DNA of 64,000 nucleotides from UBA4742 sp963773335 (GTDB lineage: Bacteria > Actinomycetota > Acidimicrobiia > Acidimicrobiales > Acidimicrobilacustridaceae): the NCBI GenBank assembly GCA_963773335.1, contig CAVZAT010000007.1, positions 124,001-188,000 of the forward strand, written 5' to 3'. The notes under the pieces were generated by a model. That model ran no database searches. It was not told the DNA's origin and saw only the letters and a list, made by a program, of their open reading frames with translations. The position numbers and the translations under genes were made by a program. Positions 37,316 through 49,141 of this stretch are shown here, piece by piece (positions within the stretch are counted from its first letter, which is position 1; each line of letters begins with the position of its first letter).

Positions 37316-37567
37316 TTGGTGCAAATGCTCGTTCTACTGTACTCATCTATCGTCGCTGAACGGCCTGTCATCGACGCCGTCACCACATCGGACACGGGAC
37401 CGGGTCGACTGCGTGGCGCCGCGGGGCAGACCACGGCCGAGTACGCATTGGTCCTGCTGGGAGCCGCGGCAATCGCGTCACTGGTCATCTCGTGGGCGTC
37501 GGGAACCGACGCAATCGGCCGACTCATGGACTTCGTCATGGCGCACGTCATCGGCTCCGTGAGATGA
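37316..37567 (+). CDS. Flp-pilin-like DUF4244 protein
   Basis: 83 residues from TTG 37316, which lies 9 bases after GGAGG (37302-37306); GTG 37301 or ATG 37325 are alternatives. The C-terminal half has GQTTAEYALVLLGAAAIASL, a prepilin cleavage-like G-x-x-T-A-E-Y-A site followed by the hydrophobic pilin helix. DUF4244 proteins occupy the Flp pilin position in actinobacterial tad loci. It is preceded by a 60-base AT-richer stretch (37255-37315), the only such spot in the operon, which may hold a promoter. Confidence 0.75.
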   Translation: MVQMLVLLYSSIVAERPVIDAVTTSDTGPGRLRGAAGQTTAEYALVLLGAAAIASLVISWASGTDAIGRLMDFVMAHVIGSVR

Positions 37568-37959
37568 GCCCGCGGGGCCGGAGGGCCAGGGCCGACGGTG
37601 GTCAGTCCACCGTCGAGTTCGCCCTGGTCCTCCCCCTCGTGGTGGTGGTGTTGCTCCTCGTCGTGCAGGTAGGACTGGTGGTCCGCGACCAGGTGCTGGT
37701 GGTCCACGCGGCGCGTGAGGCCGTTCGGGCGGCTTCGGTGGGCGACTCGGATGTCCAGGTGCGCCGAGCCGCGGCCGCGGCCGGACCTCTCGACGCCGCC
37801 CGGTTGACCGTGGTGGCGAACCGGGGTGGCGACCGCGACGCCGCGGGCACGGTTCGGGTGCAGGTGACCTACCGGTGTCGAACTGATCTCCCGCTGGTGG
37901 GGAGCCTGGTGCCCGATGTCGACCTGGTGGCCGCGGCGGTCATGACGAGGGAGCAATGA
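37564..37959 (+). CDS. tadE: TadE-like pseudopilin
   Basis: 131 residues, ATG 37564 overlapping the previous stop. GGQSTVEFALVLPLVVVVLL is the TadE motif: a glutamate five residues after the cleavage-site region, followed by the membrane helix. The rest is a small extracytoplasmic domain with one Cys (YRCRTDLPLVG). Minor pseudopilin of the Tad pilus. The 3' end overlaps the convergent helicase gene by 20 bases. Confidence 0.82.
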   Translation: MSPRGRRARADGGQSTVEFALVLPLVVVVLLLVVQVGLVVRDQVLVVHAAREAVRAASVGDSDVQVRRAAAAAGPLDAARLTVVANRGGDRDAAGTVRVQVTYRCRTDLPLVGSLVPDVDLVAAAVMTREQ

Positions 37960-40291
37960 GCCGGGTGATGGCCTGCAGCATGGCGATGGCGCCATCCTTG
38001 TCCAAGAGGTCGTTTCCGTTGCCGCACTTTGGCGATTGCACGCACGACGGACAGCCGGTATCGCACGGACAGGATTCGATGACCTCGAGGGTGGCCTCGA
38101 GGTGTCGATCGGCGTTGTCGTAGCCGAGCTCGGCGATGCCCGCGCCGCCCGGATAGCCGTCGTAGATGACGATGGTGGGCCGACCGGTCTCGAGCTGGAA
38201 GGGCGTGGACACCCCCCCGACGTCCCACCGGTCGCAGATGGTGAACAGCGGGAGCAGGCCGATGGCCGCGTGCTCCGCGGCGTGCAAGGTCCCACCCAGC
38301 GCGGCCGGGCTGATGCCCGCCTCGGCCAGCACCTCGGGTTCGATCGTGTACCAGAAGGCGCGGGTGGTGAGCTCGCCGGGCGGCAGGAACAGCTCCTCGG
38401 TGCCGAGGAGCTGGCCGGTGGAGGTCTCGAACCGGCGGTAGCCCACCACCTGTGACGACACCTGCACCGCCCCAAGGCTCAGTCGGCTGGCACCAACCGG
38501 CCGAGTGCGTTCCTGGTCGAGGATGGTGATGTCGGTGATGCTGCGCGGCTGTGTCCACTCGCCGCCGTCGCTGGGCTCGACGATGGCCGCGCCGTCGTCC
38601 AGATCGAGCTGGGCCACCCGGTAGGTCTGGCCCTGATGCAGGTAGATGGCCCCGGGGTGCACCATGCGCCCGGCGCGGCCGTGGTCGACCGTGCCGATGA
38701 GCGTGCCGTCGGACCGGGCGATTCGCACCTCGTGGGACGACCCGTTGCGCAGACCCACCGCGTGGCTGGGCCAGCCCCGGGCGGCCCACACGGCCAACGG
38801 TTCGTCGCGGCCCCCGAAGCGCCGCGGCCGGATCTTGAGGCGGTCGTCGACGACCAGCGCCCGCACCCCTTCGTCGAGCACGTCGGGCCACCACCGCTCG
38901 TCGGCATGGCTGAGGGGCCGTTCGTAAGCGGCACAGGCCAGATGGGCGTTGAGCACATAGGGGTTGGCGGGGTTGATGACCGCTGGCTCTGGGGGCCGGG
39001 TGAAGACCTGGTCGGGGTGGCTCATCAACCACTGGTCGAGCTGGTCGTCGCCGGCCACCAGGAAGATGATGGCGTCCTGGGTCTGGCGCCCGGCCCGGCC
39101 CGCCTGCTGCCACATGGAGGCGATGGTGCCGGGGAACCCGTCGAGCACGCAGGCGTCGAGCCCGCCCACGTCGATGCCCAGCTCGAGTGCGGTGGTGGCC
39201 ACCACCCCCCGCAGCTGCCCGCCGAACAGCTCGCTCTCGATGAGTCGGCGCTCGTCCGTCAGGTACCCGCCGCGGTACGGGCGGACGCGGTCGGCCAGCT
39301 CGGGGGGCAGTCGGCGCCGCACCTCGGCCGCCACCAGCTCGGTGCCCTTCCGGCTGCGGCAGAAGGCGATCGTGCGGCGGCCCTGCCCGATGAGCTCGGC
39401 CATGATCGCCGCCGTCTGCCGGTTGGCCGACGGTCGCCGTCCGGGCCCCGCGTGGCTCAGGTCACTCGAGTCGGAGAGATCACCCGGATGGGACCCGTCG
39501 GTGCCCAGTTCCACCGCCGGGTTCCACAGGACGAAGGTGCGCCGGCCCTGGGGTGACCCGTCTTCGGTGATCTCGGCGACCTCCTTGCCGCACAGCTGTG
39601 AGGCCAGCCGGCCCGGCTGGCCGATGGTGGCCGACGAGAAGATGAACGTGGGATCCGAGCCGTAGTCCGCGCACAGCCGCCGGAGGCGCCGCAGCAGATG
39701 GGCCACGTGGGTTCCGAACATGCCGCGCAGCACGTGCAGCTCGTCGACCACCACGTACGCCAGGCGCATGAGGAAGGTGGCCCAGCGTTGGTGGTGGGGC
39801 AGCACACCGTGGTGGAGCATCTCGGGGTTGGTGAGCATCACGTTGGCGTTGGCCCGAGCCCAGGTGCGCTCGGACGCACCGGTGTCACCGTCGTAGGTGA
39901 CGGCCACCAGACCCGGCACATCGAAGCCGCTGATGGCCCGGAGCTGATCCTGGGCCAGGGCCTTGGTGGGGAACAGCAGCAGCGAGGTGCCCGGGCGCAC
40001 CGGGGTGACCGACGCCTCGGCGATGGGGATCTGGTAGCACCGCGACTTGCCCGAGGCGGTGCCCGTGGCGATGGCCACCGATCGTCCGGCCCGGGCCAGG
40101 TCGATGGCCGCGGCCTGGTGGCTCCAGAGGGGCAGCGTGGCGAACCGCGACGCCACCGCGGCCGGGAGCGGGCAGGCCAGCCGACCGAACGATGCCGGGC
40201 GCGGCGGAAGCTCCTCCAGGTGGACCAGGCGCGGATCCGCGGCCAGGTGATGGATGGCCGAATCGAGATCGGTGGCGGTGACGAGGGCCAT
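37940..40291 (-). CDS. DEAD/DEAH-box helicase with DUF1998, MrfA-like
   Basis: 783 residues, SF2 helicase. Motif I TGTASGKSRCYQIP (near 70), Ia LLLFPTKALAQDQ, II VVDELHVLRG (variant DEVH, here DELH), III SSATIGQP, IV-VI with ELGIDVGGLD and QQAGRAGRQTQD. The C-terminal DUF1998 region ends in a four-Cys zinc site (CPCDTGCPSC, KCGNGND). MrfA of Bacillus repairs mitomycin lesions with this architecture. Actinobacteria carry it beside tad genes (Rv3649 in M. tuberculosis), as here. ATG 40291 (MALVTATDL) is preferred over TTG 40342. Intact. Confidence 0.88.
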   Translation of the reverse strand: MALVTATDLDSAIHHLAADPRLVHLEELPPRPASFGRLACPLPAAVASRFATLPLWSHQAAAIDLARAGRSVAIATGTASGKSRCYQIPIAEASVTPVRPGTSLLLFPTKALAQDQLRAISGFDVPGLVAVTYDGDTGASERTWARANANVMLTNPEMLHHGVLPHHQRWATFLMRLAYVVVDELHVLRGMFGTHVAHLLRRLRRLCADYGSDPTFIFSSATIGQPGRLASQLCGKEVAEITEDGSPQGRRTFVLWNPAVELGTDGSHPGDLSDSSDLSHAGPGRRPSANRQTAAIMAELIGQGRRTIAFCRSRKGTELVAAEVRRRLPPELADRVRPYRGGYLTDERRLIESELFGGQLRGVVATTALELGIDVGGLDACVLDGFPGTIASMWQQAGRAGRQTQDAIIFLVAGDDQLDQWLMSHPDQVFTRPPEPAVINPANPYVLNAHLACAAYERPLSHADERWWPDVLDEGVRALVVDDRLKIRPRRFGGRDEPLAVWAARGWPSHAVGLRNGSSHEVRIARSDGTLIGTVDHGRAGRMVHPGAIYLHQGQTYRVAQLDLDDGAAIVEPSDGGEWTQPRSITDITILDQERTRPVGASRLSLGAVQVSSQVVGYRRFETSTGQLLGTEELFLPPGELTTRAFWYTIEPEVLAEAGISPAALGGTLHAAEHAAIGLLPLFTICDRWDVGGVSTPFQLETGRPTIVIYDGYPGGAGIAELGYDNADRHLEATLEVIESCPCDTGCPSCVQSPKCGNGNDLLDKDGAIAMLQAITRLIAPSS

Positions 40292-40419
40292 GGCGGTCCT
40301 GGACGGATGGTCGGTCGGCCGTCTGGTCGGCGGTTCGGACAAGTGTACGGGTTGCGTCCACGTAGTTACAGCGGTGCAAGTCGTCGCGGTTCCTGTGAAC
40401 CATCTGGGAGACTGGTGGG

Positions 40420-40788
40420 GTGCTGTTCGCGCTCGACGTGTCGCCCCGGGGTGACTGGACCGTGGTCTCCGTCACCGGTGAGCTGGAGCTGGCGACCGCA
40501 CCGCGGTTGCGCCAGGCGGTGGTCAGCCTGGTCGGCGATGGCCGGGTCGACATCGTGTTGGACCTGGGCGGCGTCGACTTCATCGACTCGATCGGGCTCG
40601 GGGTCATCGTCAGCACCCTCAAGCGGGTGCGCAGCCACGACGGCCGGCTGGTGGTGTCCGGCGCCGTCCCCCGAGTGCGCGCCCTGTTCGAGCTGACTCG
40701 CCTGGACGAGATCATCGAGCTCCACGATTCGGTCGAGCGCGCGCTGGCGTTGCCGACGGTCAGCCCCATGGATGACTCCCATGGGTGA
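40420..40788 (+). CDS. STAS-domain anti-anti-sigma factor, RsbV-like
   Basis: 122 residues. The phosphorylatable Ser is in VDFIDSIGLGVIVSTLKRV near residue 53; the fold covers WTVVSVTGELELATAPRLRQ to the C-terminus. When unphosphorylated such proteins bind the partner kinase and release a sigma factor. GTG 40420 has GAGACT 6 bases upstream, a weaker leaderless-type -10. It overlaps the RsbW-like gene by 17 bases. No SigB/SigF-type gene is next to it; the group 2 sigma at 28428 is not of that class. Confidence 0.88.
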   Translation: MLFALDVSPRGDWTVVSVTGELELATAPRLRQAVVSLVGDGRVDIVLDLGGVDFIDSIGLGVIVSTLKRVRSHDGRLVVSGAVPRVRALFELTRLDEIIELHDSVERALALPTVSPMDDSHG

Positions 40789-41245
40789 GGTCGTGCTCGA
40801 GATCCCGGCCCGGCCCGACTATGTGAGCCTGGCCCGCCAGGTGGTGGCCGCGGCCGCCGAGGTGGAGTCGACGTTTCGCGACGAGCGCATCGACGACCTG
40901 CGCTTGGCGGTGTCGGAGGCCACCACCAACGCCATCGAGTCCCATGCCGACCTGTCGAGCGACGAGAAGGTGGTCATCCGCTGCGACCTGGGCGAGGACC
41001 GCATCGAGGTGGAGGTGCTCGATCGGGGATCCGGGTTCGTGGTCGAGGACCTCGAGGAGGTGCCCGACACCAGCGATCCTCGCCGGCTCCGACACGAGCA
41101 CGGGCTCGGGATCCCGTTGATGCGCGTCCTGGTGGATGAAGCCGAGATCATGTCGTCTGCGGGAGGAACGACCGTACGTCTGGTGGTGTTCCACGGTCCC
41201 GTGGGCGCGGGCGACGAAGATCGGGGTGATCTTCCGCCCGATTGA
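40772..41245 (+). CDS. RsbW-like anti-sigma kinase (HATPase_c_2)
   Basis: 157 residues, GHKL fold. N box LRLAVSEATTNAIESH near 45, G1 VLDRGSGFVVED near 90 and G2 RHEHGLGIPLMRVLVD near 115. The ATP-lid is short, as in RsbW/SpoIIAB. It should phosphorylate the overlapping STAS protein and sequester a sigma factor elsewhere in the genome. ATG 40772 or 40781 (MGEVVLEIP). Confidence 0.85.
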   Translation: MTPMGEVVLEIPARPDYVSLARQVVAAAAEVESTFRDERIDDLRLAVSEATTNAIESHADLSSDEKVVIRCDLGEDRIEVEVLDRGSGFVVEDLEEVPDTSDPRRLRHEHGLGIPLMRVLVDEAEIMSSAGGTTVRLVVFHGPVGAGDEDRGDLPPD

Positions 41246-41282
41246 GGTCCCTCGGTACGGTCTTCCGGGTACAACAGACCAG

Positions 41283-41657
41283 GTGGAGCGGTACCGGATC
41301 GAATGGCGGCAGGGTCCCACGCTGGTGGCTCGCGACAGCTGGGTCATCGACCTGGATCTGCTGGCGTCGGTGCGCTCGGGCCCCTTCCGGTTGGCCAAGC
41401 GCCTCCAGTTGGTGATCCCGGTCGAGGATCTCGAAGTGGCGTCCGTCGCGCCCGACTGGCGGTTCTGGCGAGCCGCGGTGGCGGTGGCGGCGCGCACCGT
41501 CATCTCACGCCTGCAGGAGGACCGGTTGCACCTCGACCGGCCCCGGGCACCGTTCCAGCTGGCCCCGGATGTGGCCGAGGTCGCCGAGCGAGCGACGGAG
41601 ATGACCACCGAACCCATCGAGCCCGACGAGGTGGTCTCCGAGTTGGTGTCGGACTGA
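41283..41657 (+). CDS. Uncharacterised protein downstream of the RsbV/W pair
   Basis: 124 residues from GTG 41283 (VERYRIEWRQGPTLVARDSW). Core: LLASVRSGPFRLAKRLQLVI, VAPDWRFWRAAVAVAARTVI, then an acidic tail. No signal or metal motif. The gene follows the RsbW-like gene by 37 bases in the same direction, so it may be a third component of the partner-switching unit. A TACGGT hexamer at 41255 could give it its own promoter. Family not recognised. Confidence 0.5.
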   Translation: MERYRIEWRQGPTLVARDSWVIDLDLLASVRSGPFRLAKRLQLVIPVEDLEVASVAPDWRFWRAAVAVAARTVISRLQEDRLHLDRPRAPFQLAPDVAEVAERATEMTTEPIEPDEVVSELVSD

Positions 41658-41732
41658 AGCCGCGCTCGAGTCCGAGCTCTGCCCGCCCTAGCGGACCGAT
41701 CCGGCTGGGTCGAGCGTGGTGGGGGTCCCCGC

Positions 41733-42041
41733 CTAGTCGACCCTCCCGTAGTCGTCGGAGAGTCGGGCGATATCGTCCTCGCCGAAGTAGGCCCCCAACT
41801 GGACCTCGATGAAGGCCAACACGGTGGTCGCCGGGTTCGTCACACGGTGGGCCGCGCCCTGTGGGATGTCGATGGCCTCACCGGCCGCCAAGCGGTGGTC
41901 GATTCCGTCCAGGGTGACGAGGGCTTCACCGGTCACGACCACCCAGTGTTCCGATCGGTGCTGGTGGCGTTGGTAGCTGAGCCGTTGGCCCGGATCCACC
42001 GTGATCCGCTTGACCTTGCAGTCCTGGTGGTCGGCCAGCAC
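41733..42041 (-). CDS. Cupin protein, mannose-6-phosphate isomerase type II-like
   Basis: At least 102 residues. The cupin motifs are SYQRHQHRSEHWVVVTGEA (motif 1, HxH...E) and GEAIDIPQGAAHRVTN (motif 2). This is the C-terminal cupin of type II phosphomannose isomerase/GMP enzymes, here free-standing. The text upstream of GTG 42041 reads RRPWGRFE in the same frame, the usual entry to this domain, so the true start is 5' (perhaps ATG 42138, MSGPSFPVSG, with one extra C near 42070). Role in sugar-nucleotide metabolism is inferred only from the family. Confidence 0.75.
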   Translation of the reverse strand: MLADHQDCKVKRITVDPGQRLSYQRHQHRSEHWVVVTGEALVTLDGIDHRLAAGEAIDIPQGAAHRVTNPATTVLAFIEVQLGAYFGEDDIARLSDDYGRVD

Positions 42042-42206
42042 CTCGAAGCGGCCCCAGGGGCGTCGGTCGACCGTCTGTTGACCCGGCGCGGTGTCGGGAC
42101 GGATCGGGACCCGACACAGGAAAGGAAGGTCCGCTCATGGGTGCCGAGTATGGCCGCTGGAGCCGATCCGGCGAAAGATCTGGACCGCTCCAGGTCGCCG
42201 AACCGT

Positions 42207-42236
42207 TTGACACGGAGCCCGGCGTGCTCTCAACCT
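42207..42236 (+). promoter_or_regulatory. Promoter of topA
   Basis: A perfect -35 TTGACA (42207-42212), an 18-base spacer and CAACCT (42231-42236), then 7 bases to ATG 42244. One of the few classical -35/-10 pairs in the window, and again leaderless. Confidence 0.55.
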
Positions 42237-42243
42237 GTCCGCA

Positions 42244-45150
<2,907 letters not shown>

Positions 45151-45246
45151 CTGATCGGCTGGCGCGAAGGCCCCCAACCCGCGGGCGGTTGCTGAGCGCG
45201 GTCCTCCGAGCGACCGAATATGCCCGGCGCCGGGCCGGGCTGGACC

Positions 45247-45252
45247 TAACGT
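45247..45252 (+). promoter_or_regulatory. -10 element of the MFS gene
   Basis: TAACGT with 8 bases to GTG 45261; decides the start against the in-frame 45189 candidate. Confidence 0.4.
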
Positions 45253-45260
45253 CTGCGATC

Positions 45261-46733
45261 GTGGCTGTGGTGCGCCCTGATCCAGCTGGGGAGGTCGAGC
45301 CCGACGCCCGCGCCCCCGGACGGATCACCCGGCTGTTCGGATCGCGTCAGTTCTTCCGCCTGTGGATCGTCCAGCTCACCTCGGCCACCGGTGACTGGCT
45401 GGGGTTCTCTGCCATCATCGTGCTGGCCGGCCGGTTGGGCGGCGAGGCCGGAGCCGGAGCCGGCGCCGGTGCCATCTCGTTGGTGTTGGCTGCTCGCATC
45501 GTGCCCGGCTTCTTCTTCGGTCCGCTGGCCGGGGTCCTGGTCGACCGCTGGGATCGCAAGAAGGTGATGATGAGCTGCGACATCGGTCGGGCAGTGGTCA
45601 TCGCGTCGCTGCCCTTCGTGCGCAACCTGGCCGGGCTGGTGGCGGCCTCCCTGGTGCTCGAGGCCCTCACGCTGTTGTGGTCACCGGCCAAGGACGCCAG
45701 CGTTCCCAAGCTCGTCCCTCCCTCACACCTGGCCAGCGCAAACTCGCTGTCGTTGGCCGCGGCCTACGGCACATTCCCGTTCGCCGCCCTGCTCTTCGCC
45801 CTGCTGGCCGTGGTGTCGGGGTGGATCGGGCACCTGAGCGTCGCCCATGCCATCGCCCCGGACCAGATGGCGCTGGCCTTCTACGTGGACGCCGCCACCT
45901 TCGTGGCTTCCGCGCTGCTCGTGCGGCGCCTGTCCATCGGGCGCTCGCGCCCAGCCTCGGCGCAGCCGGACCGCCGGTGGGGGCCGGGACAGACCCTGGC
46001 CGAGCTGCGTGAGGGGTGGCAGTACGTCTTCATCAACCCGACCGTTCGGGCCGTGAACATCGGGTTGGCCACCGGCCTGGTGGGTGGCGGGATGTTGATC
46101 CCACTGGGGGCCGTGTATGCCGCGGATGTACTGCACGCCGGGGCCGCCGGCTATGGCCTGTTCACCACCGCCCTCGGATTCGGCGTGGCCGTCGGCGCGG
46201 CCGCCGTGGCCCTCTTCCAGCGTCGCCTGCCCAAGGAGCGGGTGTTCACCGGGTGCCTGCTGGTGGCCGGGCTGGCCTTGCTGGGCGCGGCCAGCGCGGG
46301 CTCGCTGGCCGTGGCCGCGCTGCTGGTCGGGGTGATGGGCGTGGCCGTGGGTCCGGTCTACGTGGTGGGGTTCGTGCTGTTGCAGGAGGAGGTCACCGAT
46401 GAGCTCCGAGGTCGGGTGTTCAGCTCGCTGAACACCCTGGTGCGCCTGTGCGTGCTGGTGTCGATGGTCGTGGGTCCGCTGCTGGCCGCCCTGCTCGGCG
46501 GACTGTCGGATCGGTGGCTGGGTGGCTCGATGACCATCACCGCCGTGCACGTCGCTCTGCCCGGCGTTCGCCTCACGCTGTGGTTGGCCGGATGGATCAT
46601 CATCTCGGCCGGCGTGCTGGCGCTGCACTCGGTACGGGCCGGCCAGCGCTCCAAGGCCTATCGCTCCGGCACCCACCCGTCACAGAGACTGGTGCCCGGG
46701 CCGGGTACGTCGTGGGCCGAGGCCAGCGCGTGA
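45261..46733 (+). CDS. MFS exporter, DHA3/MFS_3 type
   Basis: 490 residues with about 12 hydrophobic helices. Family motifs are FFRLWIVQLTSATGDWLGFS in TM1, the loop 2-3 motif GVLVDRWDRKKVMMSCDIGR, and PSHLASANSLSLAAAYGTFP in TM5. This DHA3 layout (enterobactin/macrolide-exporter type) implies proton-driven efflux; the substrate is not predictable. A 30-residue cytoplasmic N-terminus precedes TM1. GTG 45261 by the leaderless promoter. The last bases overlap the tmk GTG (GTGA), an unusual coupling of a transporter to nucleotide metabolism also seen near tmk in other actinobacteria. Confidence 0.85.
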   Translation: MAVVRPDPAGEVEPDARAPGRITRLFGSRQFFRLWIVQLTSATGDWLGFSAIIVLAGRLGGEAGAGAGAGAISLVLAARIVPGFFFGPLAGVLVDRWDRKKVMMSCDIGRAVVIASLPFVRNLAGLVAASLVLEALTLLWSPAKDASVPKLVPPSHLASANSLSLAAAYGTFPFAALLFALLAVVSGWIGHLSVAHAIAPDQMALAFYVDAATFVASALLVRRLSIGRSRPASAQPDRRWGPGQTLAELREGWQYVFINPTVRAVNIGLATGLVGGGMLIPLGAVYAADVLHAGAAGYGLFTTALGFGVAVGAAAVALFQRRLPKERVFTGCLLVAGLALLGAASAGSLAVAALLVGVMGVAVGPVYVVGFVLLQEEVTDELRGRVFSSLNTLVRLCVLVSMVVGPLLAALLGGLSDRWLGGSMTITAVHVALPGVRLTLWLAGWIIISAGVLALHSVRAGQRSKAYRSGTHPSQRLVPGPGTSWAEASA

Positions 46734-47338
46734 TCCGGGGTCGCTTCATCGCCTTCGAGGGCGGCGAGGGCTGCGGCAAGTCCACCCAGGCTCGGCGACT
46801 GGCCAACCGACTCGACGCGCTGCTGACCCGCGAGCCGGGCGGCACCGAGGTCGGGCAGAAGCTGCGGGCCATCCTGCTGGATCCCGGTACCGTCGGGCTG
46901 GCCCCTCGCGCCGAGGCGCTGTTGATGGCTGCGGACCGGGCGCAGCACGTGGCCGAGGTGGTGGCCCCCGCTCTGGCTGCCGGCCGCGACGTCGTCTCCG
47001 ACCGCTTCGCCGGATCCTCGATGGCCTATCAGGGCTACGGCCGAGGTCTGCCCACCGATGAGGTGGGTCGACTGTCGGGGTGGGCCACTGGGGGCCTGTG
47101 GCCCGACCTGGTGGTGCTGCTCGAGGTCCCGATCGCGGTGGCCGGACGGCGCCTCGGACGCGAGTTGGATCGCTTCGAGCAGGAGGGCGACGAGTTCCAT
47201 CGCCGGGTGGCCGACGGGTTCCGGGCCCTGGCTGACGCCGATACACACTGGGAGGTGGTGGACGGCACCGGGACCATGGACGAGGTGGAGCACCGGGTGC
47301 GCGGGGCGGTGGCCCAGCGGCTACAACTCGAGGCATGA
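46730..47338 (+). CDS. tmk: Thymidylate kinase
   Basis: 202 residues: dTMP plus ATP to dTDP. P-loop FEGGEGCGKSTQARRL, LTREPGGTEVGQKLRAILLD, DR motif SDRFAGSSMAYQGYGRGL and lid DRFEQEGDEFHRRVADGF. The P-loop position after Gly-Gly has Glu-Gly-Cys-Gly, and basic residues are scarce in the lid, so it is the type with the catalytic Arg in the P-loop region less clear. GTG 46730 overlaps the MFS stop; the stop overlaps the holB ATG. Confidence 0.95.
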   Translation: MIRGRFIAFEGGEGCGKSTQARRLANRLDALLTREPGGTEVGQKLRAILLDPGTVGLAPRAEALLMAADRAQHVAEVVAPALAAGRDVVSDRFAGSSMAYQGYGRGLPTDEVGRLSGWATGGLWPDLVVLLEVPIAVAGRRLGRELDRFEQEGDEFHRRVADGFRALADADTHWEVVDGTGTMDEVEHRVRGAVAQRLQLEA

Positions 47339-48445
47339 CCTTGGTGCAGGACGCGACGCCGTCGCCGGACCCACCGCCCGGTCCCGGGCCGGTTCCGGGC
47401 GAGACCGACCCCTGGTCCACGGTGGTCGGTCAGGGCCGGGCGGTCGCCCAGCTGCGGGCCGCGGTCGATGCGCCGGTCCACGCCTACCTGCTGGTCGGGC
47501 CGCGGGGCAGCGGCAAGCGAGCGTTGGCCCGGGCGTTCGCGGCCGCCCTGCTCTCGGCCGGATCGTCGGGCGCCGACGCCGCGCGGCACCGCCGCCTGGC
47601 CTTGGCCGAGACCCATCCCGACCTGGTGGTGACCGAGCGTACCGGGCCGTGGATCACCGCCGAGCAGGCGCGTCGACATCGTCGACCGGGCCAGCCGCTC
47701 GCCCATCGAAGGGGCCCGCAAGGTCCTGGTCCTCGACGAGTTCCACCTGGTGGTGCGCAACGCCCCCATCCTGTTGAAGGCCATCGAGGAACCGGCGCCG
47801 GGCACGGTGTTCGTGGTGCTGGCCGAGGAGGTGCCACCCGAGCTGGTCACCATCGCCTCGCGTTGCGTGCGGATCGACATCGGGGCCGTGCCGGTGGACA
47901 TCATCGCCGAGCGGTTGGTGGAAGAGGGCATCGACCCGGCCGCGGCCGCGGAGGCGGCCGCGGCGTCCGCCGGTGACCTGGGCCGTGCCCGGTTGTTGGC
48001 CACCGACGCCCGCCTGGCCCTGCGCCGTGCCCGCTGGGTCGGCGTGCCCGGCGAGCTGGACGGCACCGGGGCCACCGCGGCGCGGTTGGTGGACGAGCTG
48101 TTCGCCATGATCGACGATGCGGCCGAGCCGTTGCGCCAGCGCCAGACGGCCGAGGAGGTGGCGCTGGAGGAGCGGGTGACCCACTTGGGCGAGCGCGGCG
48201 CCGGGCGCAAGGCGCTGGCGGAGCGGCACAAGCGCGAGCTGCGCCGCCATCGGACCGACGAGCTGCGCTTCGGTCTGGCCGTGCTGGCCCGCCACTACCG
48301 CGACGAGCTGGCCGTCTCCAGCCGACCGGCACCCATCGCCGCGGCCCTGGAGGCCATCGCCGCCGCCGCCGAAGGCCTGGTGCGCAATCCCAACGAGCTG
48401 CTGCAGTTCCAGGCGCTGTTCGTCCACCTCGGCGATCTGGCCTGA
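47335..48445 (+). CDS. holB: DNA polymerase III delta' subunit (one frameshift)
   Basis: 369 residues after removing one base near 47672. Clamp-loader AAA+ subunit. DPWSTVVGQGRAVAQLRAAV opens the domain; Walker A LLVGPRGSGKRALARAF has a Thr/Ser-less end, normal for delta'. Then ARKVLVLDEFHLVVRNAPIL (Walker B region) and LLKAIEEPAPGTVFVVLAEE, the SRC-like motif ASRCVRIDIG. The zinc-binding cysteines typical of many delta' proteins are not seen. It is coupled to tmk by ATGA, the standard bacterial pairing. Ends in a long perfect hairpin. Confidence 0.92.
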
Positions 48446-48455
48446 CTGTTCCGCT

Positions 48456-48500
48456 TCCGAGCACGTCTGACCACCGTTTCGGTGGTCAGACGTGCTCGGA
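48456..48500. terminator. Perfect 20-bp hairpin after holB
   Basis: 48456-48475 pairs without mismatch with 48481-48500, closing a GTTTC loop. No T-run follows, so it is an I-shaped actinobacterial terminator, or a processing/protection structure at the tmk-holB mRNA end. Confidence 0.75.
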
Positions 48501-48532
48501 GTGGGGGATGTGTCGCTCGGAGGGCGGCGGGC

Positions 48533-48538
48533 TACCGT
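48533..48538 (+). promoter_or_regulatory. -10 element of the CMD gene
   Basis: TACCGT, 6 bases, ATG 48545. Leaderless signature. Confidence 0.45.
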
Positions 48539-48544
48539 CCCGGC

Positions 48545-49036
48545 ATGGCGCTGCGCATCGACCTGCCACCGGATCGGGATCCCGTCACCTGGGTGTGGGG
48601 CGAGGCGGTGCCGCGCATCGGGGTGCCGGCCGCCAAGTTCTCGGGCGCGGTCTACGAGCACGCGACGCTGTCGTTGCGTGAGTTCGAGGCGGCACGGATC
48701 CGCATCGCCCAGGTCAACGCCTGCTCGTTCTGCCTGGACTGGCGCACCGAGCGCGACGGCGATCGGGTGGACGAGTCGCTCTACGAACAGGTCGAGAACT
48801 GGCGCCAGAGCGACGAGCTCAGCCCGCGGGAGCGCCTGGCGGCCGAGTACGCGGAGCGCTTCGCCGCCGACCACCTGAGCCTGGACCGCGACGAGGAGTT
48901 CTGGCGGTCGTTCAAGGCGTCGTTCAGCGACGAGGAGATCATCGAGCTGTCCATGTGCATCGGTTCGTGGATCGCATTCGGACGGCTCAACCACGTGCTC
49001 GGCATCGACGCCGCCTGCCAGCTGCCGGCTCACTGA
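48545..49036 (+). CDS. Carboxymuconolactone decarboxylase-family (AhpD-like) protein
   Basis: 163 residues, helical. The redox motif is VNACSFCLDW (CxxC followed by the usual acidic/His position), with SLREFEAARIRIAQ before it and CIGSWIAFGRLNHVLGID after it. This fits CMD-fold peroxidase-like proteins of the AhpD group, not a true decarboxylase. ATG 48545 by the leaderless promoter; it stands alone between the holB hairpin and tRNA-Thr. Electron donor unknown. Confidence 0.85.
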   Translation: MALRIDLPPDRDPVTWVWGEAVPRIGVPAAKFSGAVYEHATLSLREFEAARIRIAQVNACSFCLDWRTERDGDRVDESLYEQVENWRQSDELSPRERLAAEYAERFAADHLSLDRDEEFWRSFKASFSDEEIIELSMCIGSWIAFGRLNHVLGIDAACQLPAH

Positions 49037-49141
49037 CCGGGGCGGGCAGGCTCGTCGGGGGCGGCGCCGGCAGCGCGGGGCCGGGGCCCCAAACGGGTTC
49101 GGGACGGTCCGCAGGCGACTGGTAACCTGCGGCTCCCACCC

